From assembly GCA_021820675.1 (NCBI GenBank), contig JAKADI010000001.1, forward strand, positions 1 to 19,878: a DNA stretch of 19,878 nucleotides, read 5' to 3'. Positions 14,479 through 19,878 of the stretch are shown in pieces. Made by a program: the position numbers and the translations under genes. The DNA is from Bacillota bacterium. Lineage in GTDB: Bacteria; Bacillota; Sulfobacillia; Sulfobacillales; Sulfobacillaceae. Below the pieces are notes generated by a model. The model made no database searches. It saw only the letters and a program-made list of their open reading frames with translations, and had not been told where the DNA came from. How positions within the stretch are numbered: position 1 is the first letter of the stretch; every line of letters starts with the position of its first letter.

Positions 14479-15669
14479 ATGAGGCAGATGCCGGAAAGTG
14501 TTGTGGTGAGTGTGGCGAGGACACCTTTTGTCCCGTTTGGCGGGGCCTTAAAGGATGTACCGGCACCGGAGTTAGGAGCTCATGCCATAGGCGCAGCGCT
14601 TGAAAGGTCGCATATTGACCCAGCCATCATCGATTATGTATTTATGGGACAAGTGGTCCAAGCGGGATCGGGACAAATTCCTTCCCGTCAAGCGACAATG
14701 GGGGCCGGAATGCCTGATACGGTACCATCGGACACGATTAATAAGGTATGCGCGTCGAGTTTAAGGGCAGTAAATCTCGCCGATATGGCGATTCGCGCAG
14801 GGGAGATCCGCTCTGCCGTCGCCGGAGGAATGGAATCGATGAGCAGGGCACCATATTTGGTCGAAGGGGCGCGATTTGGTGTGCGGATGGGCGACAGGAC
14901 GCTCGTTGATTCTGTTATACATGACGGGCTATGGTGCAGCTTCGGCCAATGTCACATGGGTGTTTATGGCAGCGAGGTAGCGCAAGAATTTAATATATCC
15001 CGCCGGGACCAGGATGAATGGGCCTACCTCAGCCATGTGCGGGCTATTCATGCCATTGACCAGGGGCGTTTCGCCCCGGAGATTGAACCTTTTACGGTGA
15101 AGGGCCGACGCGGCGAGCGTACGATTGTCGAACACGATTTGGGTCCGCGGCGTGATACCACATTAGAAAAAATGTCTGCGCTTTCACCGGTTTTTGTGGA
15201 GGATGGGACGGTAACGGCTGGTAATGCTCCAGGACTTACGGATGGAGCGAGCGCGTTGGTTATCGTGGAGAGGGAATGGGCAAAGGAATTAGGACTTAAG
15301 GTTTTAGCGACGATTGTCAGTTCCGGATATGTATCCAAGGCTCCACGGTATCTTCATACGGTTCCCGCTTACGCCGCCCAAATGGCTCTATCCCGCGCCG
15401 GAATCGACAAATCGGAATTAAAGCGGATAGAAATTAATGAGGCCTTCGCCGCGGTGACCTTGACCAGCATTAAGGTTGGCGAGTTTGATCCGGACATTGT
15501 GAATGTCAATGGCGGAGCCGTGGCGCTAGGACATCCCATCGGCGCCTCGGGAGCGCGTATCTTAATGACTTTAATTACCGAATTGCAACGCATAGGCGGG
15601 GGATATGGAGTTGCGGCAATTTGCAGCGGGGGCGGCCAGGGCGAAGCCACGGTCGTTCGCGTGGATTAG
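14479..15669 (+). CDS. Acetyl-CoA C-acetyltransferase (thiolase)
   Basis: This is a thiolase-II type enzyme joining two acetyl-CoA to acetoacetyl-CoA, or cleaving beta-ketoacyl-CoA. The 396-residue protein has all three catalytic motifs: nucleophile Cys91 in NKVCASSLRAV, His352 in GGAVALGHPIGASG, and Cys382 in AICSGGGQG. NEAFA and GGMESMSRAPY are also present. The start lies in a perfect 9-base tandem duplication (AGGCAGATG, 14473-14481 and 14482-14490), so ATG 14479 and ATG 14488 are both possible. GAGG at 14467-14470 is 8 bases before the first. A CCCCA/TGGGG hairpin lies directly upstream of the ribosome binding site. The next gene, 12 bases on, is 3-hydroxybutyryl-CoA dehydrogenase, so the pair makes and reduces acetoacetyl-CoA (or runs the reverse). 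No crotonase or acyl-CoA dehydrogenase is seen. Confidence 0.94.
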   Translation: MRQMPESVVVSVARTPFVPFGGALKDVPAPELGAHAIGAALERSHIDPAIIDYVFMGQVVQAGSGQIPSRQATMGAGMPDTVPSDTINKVCASSLRAVNLADMAIRAGEIRSAVAGGMESMSRAPYLVEGARFGVRMGDRTLVDSVIHDGLWCSFGQCHMGVYGSEVAQEFNISRRDQDEWAYLSHVRAIHAIDQGRFAPEIEPFTVKGRRGERTIVEHDLGPRRDTTLEKMSALSPVFVEDGTVTAGNAPGLTDGASALVIVEREWAKELGLKVLATIVSSGYVSKAPRYLHTVPAYAAQMALSRAGIDKSELKRIEINEAFAAVTLTSIKVGEFDPDIVNVNGGAVALGHPIGASGARILMTLITELQRIGGGYGVAAICSGGGQGEATVVRVD

Positions 15670-15681
15670 GAGTGATCGAAT

Positions 15682-16530
15682 ATGTCTCGGATATTGGTTG
15701 TCGGTTCTGGGCAAATGGGAAGCGGGATTGCTGAGACGGCGGCCCGCCACGATTTCGACGTATGGCTATGGGACAGTGCAAGCGAGCAAGCCAAGAAGGC
15801 ACTTGGCAATATGCGCAGTCGGTTGGACCGGCAGGTGCAAAAGGGCCAGATAGACCCGGCAACACTTGAACAGATCCTCAACAAGATTGTAATCCCTCCG
15901 AGTCTTCAGTCGGTTCCCAGCGTCGATCTGGTTATCGAGGCTATTGTGGAGAAAGAGGCGGACAAAGTCACGGTGTTTCAACAACTTGGCGAACTTTTTG
16001 ACACTGCGACCGTGTTGGCGTCCAACACCTCGTCCATCTCTATTTCCCGGCTAGGACGCTATGTGCCTCACCCGGAGCGGGTGATTGGCATGCATTTTAT
16101 GAATCCGGTGCCTGTAATGCGTCTGGTTGAGGTGATTGCGGGGACCTTGACCAGTCACGATACGGTGGAGCGCGTCTTGGCTTGGGCCAAGATCATGGAT
16201 AAGACGGCTGTCACCGTACAAGATTACCCTGGATTTGTATCAAATCGGATTCTTATGCCGATGATCAACGAGGCGGTCTTCGTTCTCCAAGAAGGAGTGG
16301 CGGACAAAGAGGCTATTGATACCGTGATGAAGTTCGGTATGAACCATCCAATGGGTCCCTTAACCTTGGCCGACTTTATTGGACTGGACACCTGTCTGTC
16401 GATTATGGAGGTGTTATATGAAGGGTTTGCCGATTCGAAATACCGTCCTGCACCGCTGTTGCGTAAAATGGTGGATGCTGGCTTATTAGGCCGCAAGAGT
16501 GGACGCGGATTTTATGATTATACGACATAA
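15682..16530 (+). CDS. 3-hydroxybutyryl-CoA dehydrogenase
   Basis: The enzyme interconverts acetoacetyl-CoA and 3-hydroxybutyryl-CoA with NAD(P)H. The 282-residue protein has the Rossmann loop VVGSGQMGSGIAETAA (GxGxMGxG) and LVIEAIVEKEADKVTVFQQL. SNTSSISISRLG and GMHFMNPVPVMRLVEVI follow, with the catalytic His and the PVP turn. DYPGFVSNRILMPMINEAV with the active-site Asn and the C-domain NHPMGPLTLADFIGLD complete it. These are characteristic of short-chain HBD (PaaH/FadB2 type), and the single-domain length agrees. AGGAGTGA lies 7 bases before ATG 15682. It is co-directional with the thiolase and separated by 12 bases, so a two-gene operon is likely. Confidence 0.95.
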   Translation: MSRILVVGSGQMGSGIAETAARHDFDVWLWDSASEQAKKALGNMRSRLDRQVQKGQIDPATLEQILNKIVIPPSLQSVPSVDLVIEAIVEKEADKVTVFQQLGELFDTATVLASNTSSISISRLGRYVPHPERVIGMHFMNPVPVMRLVEVIAGTLTSHDTVERVLAWAKIMDKTAVTVQDYPGFVSNRILMPMINEAVFVLQEGVADKEAIDTVMKFGMNHPMGPLTLADFIGLDTCLSIMEVLYEGFADSKYRPAPLLRKMVDAGLLGRKSGRGFYDYTT

Positions 16531-16546
16531 GGGTGCCTTCCCTTTT
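16529..16546. terminator. Weak hairpin between convergent genes
   Basis: AAGGG (16529-16533) and CCCTT (16540-16544) form a 5-bp stem around TGCCTT, followed by TT. The stem overlaps the last base pair of the dehydrogenase stop codon and lies in the 30-base gap before the convergent deacetylase gene. The stem is short and the T-run minimal, so it may be only a partial terminator. Confidence 0.35.
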
Positions 16547-16560
16547 AAGCAGCGGATTAC

Positions 16561-17268
16561 TTAGATGGCTTGAGGGATATTTTGGGCTTTGACTAGCGCC
16601 GATAGCGTAACCATTTTGTAGCCCATTTGAGTCAATTGTTCCAAAATAGCATTCAGCGCCGTTAAGGTTTGACTCCGATTTCCTCCGCCATCATGGAGCA
16701 AAATGATCGAGCCAGGCTTGACCTGGGTAGCAACCTTGTTGACAATGGACCCAACCCCGGGACGGGCCCAGTCCCGGGTGTCTATAGACCATAAAACGAC
16801 GGTATAACCGTGTTCGCTAAATGTTTTGAGTAAAGCTGCAGAGATCATGCCATAGGGAGGACGGTAAAACGGAGCAACATGTCCGCCCAACGACTCGATA
16901 TAGTGGGTGGTTTTGGCTGCATCATTCCATAAAGACAAGGCGCCCATGCGATGTAAATTTAAATGATTCCACCCATGGTTAGCGATGACGGATCCTTGCC
17001 TGGTGATTTCCGAAACGAGTTGGGGAAACCGTTGGGCTTCATGTCCCAAAACGAAAAAAGTCCCATGGGCATGATATTGGGATAAGACCTTCAGGATCAT
17101 CGGGGTATATTGAGGAGAAGGACCATCATCAAAAGTCACCGCGACCATCTTTTTATTCGTGACAACATGAGTTAAGGCTCCTTGGCTGGCTGGCTGACTG
17201 GCGAGGAAAAATGCCAGAATCATAATCAAGACCGGTCCAACCGCCAGCCATCTCCATCCCTGATTCAT
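16561..17268 (-). CDS. Membrane-anchored polysaccharide deacetylase (NodB domain)
   Basis: The 235-residue protein has an N-terminal hydrophobic segment (about residues 7-25, WLAVGPVLIMILAFFLAS) that is a signal anchor or uncleaved signal peptide. A NodB-type carbohydrate esterase 4 domain follows, with motif 1 VAVTFDDGPSPQYT (catalytic and metal Asp) and motif 2 NHGWNHLNL (metal His x2). Motif 3 RPPYG, motif 4 WSIDTRDW and motif 5 SIILLHDGGG are also present. These enzymes remove acetyl groups from peptidoglycan, chitin or exopolysaccharide outside the cell; the PdaA/PdaB-like length suggests peptidoglycan or spore cortex, but the substrate is inferred. The ATG at 17268 has AAGGAGA ~11 bases upstream. 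An overlapping ATG 4 bases earlier is out of frame. It is divergent from the M20 hydrolase and convergent with the HBD gene. Confidence 0.92.
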   Translation of the reverse strand: MNQGWRWLAVGPVLIMILAFFLASQPASQGALTHVVTNKKMVAVTFDDGPSPQYTPMILKVLSQYHAHGTFFVLGHEAQRFPQLVSEITRQGSVIANHGWNHLNLHRMGALSLWNDAAKTTHYIESLGGHVAPFYRPPYGMISAALLKTFSEHGYTVVLWSIDTRDWARPGVGSIVNKVATQVKPGSIILLHDGGGNRSQTLTALNAILEQLTQMGYKMVTLSALVKAQNIPQAI

Positions 17269-17371
17269 TCATGAGTCATCTCCTTCATGGACGTACCTTC
17301 AAACTCACATGATTTGTACGCGGATTTCGGAAACAATATGCGGCAAGTATCGGCACAAAGGGGGCGAAAAC

Positions 17372-18523
17372 ATGGACGAGACACTATGGCAGGAAATTGA
17401 GCCTTGGATGGTGAATATCAGGCGTCAAATTCATCAATTTCCTGAACTGGGATTAGAAACTCCGAATACAGCCAAATTGGTGGAAAATATTCTCGATCAG
17501 TTAGGGATCCGCCATAATCGACTCATTGGGACCGGTGTCGTGGCTCACGTGGGGCCCCAACAAGGCCAAGCCATTTTGCTGCGTGCGGACATGGACGGAT
17601 TGCCCATCACCGAACAGACGGATTTGCCGTTTCGTTCGCAGATCCCTAAGCGTATGCATGCCTGCGGGCATGATGCCCACACCGCAATGTTGTTGGGAGC
17701 AGCCTTTTATTTGAGCCATATCCAGAACTCTTTGCCGCACCCGGTTACCTTGATGTTTCAACCCGGAGAAGAGGGGCCCGGAGGAGCCTTGCCGATGATA
17801 GAAGCCGGCGTATTGGACAATCCGCGGGTGACCCGTGCTGTGATGACGCACGTTGACAGCGAACTGCCATGGGGGACAATTGGCCTTTGTGGCGGCCCTG
17901 CCATGGCTTCTCCGAATGATTTTACAATAACTTTACGGGGTCAAGGCGGACATGGCGCCCATCCGGATAAGACCATTGATACCATTGTGGCGGCTAGTGC
18001 TGTGGTTCAAGGAGTTCAGACGTTGGTAAGCCGCGAACAAGATCCAACCGAGCCGTTAGTCGTGACATTTGGCACTATCCACGGCGGATACCGCGAAAAT
18101 GTTATTGCTGACGAGGTCCAGTTAACCGGCACGATTCGCATTTTATCGCCGGGTGTCGTAGAGCATGTACTGGAACGGTTTGCCCAGTTTGTCGAGGGCA
18201 TCGCTCATGCGTACCGGGTCCAGGCCGAGGTCAAGACCGTTCGGGGATACCCGCCGCTGGTGGCCGATCCGCATTTTACGCGCGAGGTGGATACGGTGTT
18301 GCGGCGGGAGTTGGGATCCGACGCCGTAGTGCAATTACCCCGGCCGTCTATGGGAGCAGAGGATTTTGCTTATATAGCGGCACGTGTTCCCGCAACCAAC
18401 CTTCATGTGGGGGTCGTGGGTCCAGAATTTGTCACGGGCATTCATTCGCCAAGATTTACCCTTGATGAGCGCGCCTTGGTGACCGGATCTAAGGCCTATG
18501 CAGCGGTTGCGCTGTATTTATAA
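17372..18523 (+). CDS. M20-family amidohydrolase (N-acyl-amino-acid or hippurate hydrolase type)
   Basis: The 383-residue protein belongs to the M20D metal-dependent amidohydrolases, which release amino acids from N-acyl derivatives. RRQIHQFPELGLETPNTAKLV is the usual N-terminus. LLRADMDGLPITEQTDLPF, MHACGHDAHTAMLLGAA (metal ligands C98 and H100) and FQPGEEGPGGALPMI (E133-E134) follow. Then come H160, the dimerisation segment GQGGHGAHPDKTID, and the C-terminal SMGAEDFAY. Specificity within the family (hippurate, N-acetyl amino acids, aminoacylase, indole-acetyl conjugates) cannot be assigned. The start is ATG 17372, 8 bases after AAAGGGGGCG; ATG 17309 would add 21 unconserved residues. It is divergent from the deacetylase, and moaC follows after 68 bases. 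Confidence 0.92.
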   Translation: MDETLWQEIEPWMVNIRRQIHQFPELGLETPNTAKLVENILDQLGIRHNRLIGTGVVAHVGPQQGQAILLRADMDGLPITEQTDLPFRSQIPKRMHACGHDAHTAMLLGAAFYLSHIQNSLPHPVTLMFQPGEEGPGGALPMIEAGVLDNPRVTRAVMTHVDSELPWGTIGLCGGPAMASPNDFTITLRGQGGHGAHPDKTIDTIVAASAVVQGVQTLVSREQDPTEPLVVTFGTIHGGYRENVIADEVQLTGTIRILSPGVVEHVLERFAQFVEGIAHAYRVQAEVKTVRGYPPLVADPHFTREVDTVLRRELGSDAVVQLPRPSMGAEDFAYIAARVPATNLHVGVVGPEFVTGIHSPRFTLDERALVTGSKAYAAVALYL

Positions 18524-18591
18524 ACGGACCAGGTCGATGGCTGCTACCGCAGCTGCTCCCACGGGGTGATGTCAAATACGGAGGGGAAAGA

Positions 18592-19101
18592 TTGGATAAT
18601 TATCCTAATCATCTTAACGAACGCGGTGAAGTGCACATGGTGGACATCGGGAATAAACAGGTGTCCGAACGTATAGCCCGAGCACGGGGTACGCTTATGG
18701 CGGATCCTCATATTTGTCAGGCTGTCGGTGCCGGGCAAATTCCCAAGGGCGACGTTTTGGCGGTTAGCCGGGTGGCGGGGATTATGGCTGCCAAACGCAC
18801 AGCAGACTGGATCCCTTTATGCCATCCTTTGCCCTTGACGAACGTTGAAATTCTCATTGACGTACAAATCGACCGTTTTGTGGTCGAATCCACCGTCCGC
18901 ACGACAGCTGCCACCGGAGTTGAGATGGAAGCCTTAACTGCGGTTACAGCCACTTTATTGACGTTATATGACATGCTGAAGGCACTGGACCGGAGCCTGG
19001 AACTGACAAATATTGCCTTAATGGAAAAGAGCGGCGGGCGATCCGGTCATTTCGTCCGTGAAGGAGGCCGCAATGTGGAACGTCGCGATTCTCACCAGTA
19101 G
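18592..19101 (+). CDS. moaC: Cyclic pyranopterin monophosphate synthase
   Basis: MoaC makes cyclic pyranopterin monophosphate from the MoaA product in molybdenum-cofactor synthesis. The 169-residue protein has HMVDIGNK near the start, then IPKGDVLAVSRVAGIMAAK (Lys52) and WIPLCHPLPLT (His78). TGVEMEALTAV, LYDMLKALD (Asp127, Lys130) and EKSGGRSG follow, and together they form the complete active site. The start is TTG 18592, 5 bases after GGAGGGG; an internal ATG at 18637 lies inside the conserved N-terminus and is too late. Its last 29 bases overlap the beginning of moaB, whose ribosome binding site (AAGGAGG, 19061-19067) lies within the moaC frame, so the two are translationally coupled. moaA is not in the window. 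Confidence 0.96.
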   Translation: MDNYPNHLNERGEVHMVDIGNKQVSERIARARGTLMADPHICQAVGAGQIPKGDVLAVSRVAGIMAAKRTADWIPLCHPLPLTNVEILIDVQIDRFVVESTVRTTAATGVEMEALTAVTATLLTLYDMLKALDRSLELTNIALMEKSGGRSGHFVREGGRNVERRDSHQ

Positions 19102-19552
19102 TGATCAAGGGTCTGCCGGCCGCCGCGTTGACACCGCAGGTCCATTGATTAAAGAGGCTGTGAAAGACTTGGGGACGGTCGTGGACTACCAACTTCTATC
19201 CGACGACGAGGAAGGTTTGGTGACACAACTTCAAACGTGGGTGAATGGCGGGATCGACCTGATTATGACGACGGGAGGAACGGGACTGGGCCCTCGGGAC
19301 AATATGCCGGAAGCTACTCGCCGGGTAATCAGCCGTGAAATCCCAGGAATGAGTGAAGCCATGCGTCTGGAGTCTATGAAACATACTCCCTTTGGCATGT
19401 TGTCGAGAGGCGTGTGCGGACAGGCTCAGCAGAGCCTCATCGTGAATTTCCCTGGCTCTCCCAAAGCGGTAAAGGAGTTGTTGCCCGTCATTTTGCCGGT
19501 GTTGGATCATGCCTTGGCGATTATCCATGGACAGACGGATCATAAAAATTGA
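19073..19552 (+). CDS. moaB: Molybdenum cofactor biosynthesis protein, MoaB/MogA family
   Basis: MoaB/MogA proteins adenylylate molybdopterin before metal insertion, although MoaB of some species is dispensable. The 159-residue protein starts MWNVAILTSSDQGSAGRRVDTAGP. It shows DLIMTTGGTGLGPRDNMPEAT, the TGGTG molybdopterin-binding turn. REIPGMSEAMR, LSRGVCG and IVNFPGSPKAVKELL follow, all of the family. The start is ATG 19073, 5 bases after AAGGAGG; the frame is open to ATG 19058, but that would begin inside the ribosome binding site. It overlaps moaC. The 194-base gap downstream contains the groES promoter and operator. Confidence 0.94.
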   Translation: MWNVAILTSSDQGSAGRRVDTAGPLIKEAVKDLGTVVDYQLLSDDEEGLVTQLQTWVNGGIDLIMTTGGTGLGPRDNMPEATRRVISREIPGMSEAMRLESMKHTPFGMLSRGVCGQAQQSLIVNFPGSPKAVKELLPVILPVLDHALAIIHGQTDHKN

Positions 19553-19636
19553 TGATTGAGATAGATATTACGAGAATTGCAGAGAATTTATGGCGAAAAT
19601 GGTCAAATTTCGGGATTTTGTTTATCAGGAAATTAT

Positions 19637-19665
19637 TTGACGCTGCCAGGCCTTTTGGATAAACT
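19637..19665 (+). promoter_or_regulatory. Vegetative-type (sigma-A) promoter of groES
   Basis: TTGACG at 19637-19642 matches the -35 consensus at 5 of 6 positions. After exactly 17 bases, TAAACT at 19660-19665 matches the -10 at 4 of 6. The predicted start of transcription near 19672 places the CIRCE operator immediately downstream of it, the standard layout for HrcA control. No other promoter was seen in the gap. Confidence 0.7.
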
Positions 19666-19679
19666 GCTTTATGGGTACG

Positions 19680-19706
19680 TTAGCACTCGGCGACATCGAG
19701 TGCTAA
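19680..19706 (+). promoter_or_regulatory. CIRCE operator (HrcA binding site), perfect consensus
   Basis: TTAGCACTC (19680-19688) and GAGTGCTAA (19698-19706) are separated by nine bases, exactly the CIRCE consensus. It is bound by the repressor HrcA, whose folding depends on GroEL, so chaperonin expression rises on heat shock. hrcA itself is not in the window. Confidence 0.97.
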
Positions 19707-19746
19707 CAAAAAACATATTACTCTCGTTGCAAGGAGGAAAACATCT

Positions 19747-19878
19747 GTGGAGATTCGTCCGCTTGGTGACCATGTAGTGGTACAAATTTTAAGTGACGAT
19801 ACCATGCCTTCGGGGATTGTGTTGCCCGACACCGCGAAGGACAATCCGCAGCGGGGACGTGTCATTGCCGTTGGTTCC
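19747..19878 (+). CDS. groES: Co-chaperonin GroES, N-terminal part (runs off the window)
   Basis: The first 44 residues read MEIRPLGDHVVVQILSDD... then SGIVLPDTAKDNPQRGRV and end in VIAVGS. IRPLGDxVVV and SGIVLPDTAK...PQRGxV are the diagnostic strands and mobile-loop region (IVL tripeptide) of GroES, which caps GroEL. The GTG at 19747 is 9 bases after a perfect AAGGAGG (19731-19737). The gene is preceded by a promoter and a CIRCE element. The C-terminal half and the expected groEL lie beyond the window. Confidence 0.97.
   Translation, partial: MEIRPLGDHVVVQILSDDTMPSGIVLPDTAKDNPQRGRVIAVGS

Noticed and set aside
17540..17551. Repeat of GTGGCTCACGTG, also in the 13979-14001 hairpin arm
   Set aside because: A 12-base match inside a coding region (reading VAHV) with no flanking similarity is most simply chance.
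18524..18591. Molybdenum-cofactor riboswitch upstream of moaC
   Set aside because: The gap is only 68 bases and holds just a 5-bp hairpin (18540-18553), too short for the Moco RNA motif.

Overview
This window looks like chromosomal DNA of a Gram-positive, Firmicutes-type bacterium. Three things point there: the block thiL-tsaE-tsaB-rimI-tsaD, moaC followed by groES, and a textbook HrcA/CIRCE operator in front of groES. The same backbone order (thiL, tsaE, tsaB, rimI, tsaD ... moaC ... groES) is known from Bacillus subtilis. Strong AAGGAGG-like ribosome binding sites, frequent GTG/TTG starts and moderate GC fit a deep-branching Firmicute such as a Sulfobacillus-like acidophile. That genus-level guess is inference from general feel, not a search result.

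Left part (1-4612) is an accessory, partly decayed region. It opens with the 3' end of a family-4-type uracil-DNA glycosylase. A TnpB (IS200/IS605) C-terminal remnant follows with a probable omega-RNA/right-end region. Next come a YciI-like protein, a coenzyme-F420-type NADP-binding oxidoreductase and a divergent LysR regulator with a visible T-N11-A box. Beyond these lies a frameshifted IS110-family remnant, which faces an alpha/beta hydrolase across a shared terminator. The hydrolase appears to use a rare ATT start codon.

Middle part (4613-9605) holds thiL (thiamine-phosphate kinase) and tsaE, tsaB and tsaD (t6A tRNA modification) with rimI (ribosomal protein acetyltransferase). A small convergent/divergent membrane protein gene is inserted on the minus strand between rimI and tsaD. 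tsaD has a start-codon anomaly: GTT stands where GTG would be expected. A gamma-class carbonic anhydrase-like hexapeptide protein follows tsaD.

Right-middle part (9606-13879) is a plus-strand run of murC, guaB and murA (peptidoglycan precursor and GMP synthesis). A ~600-base intergenic region (13880-14478) follows. It has no convincing gene but is rich in hairpins, including a 23-bp near-perfect inverted repeat and a cascade of stem-loops upstream of a thiolase.

Right part (14479-19878) has an acetyl-CoA acetyltransferase and 3-hydroxybutyryl-CoA dehydrogenase pair (short-chain acyl-CoA metabolism). A membrane-anchored polysaccharide deacetylase lies on the minus strand, followed by an M20 amidohydrolase. 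The molybdenum-cofactor genes moaC and moaB overlap, and the window ends in the start of groES behind a sigma-A promoter and CIRCE. No tRNA, rRNA or CRISPR array was seen.
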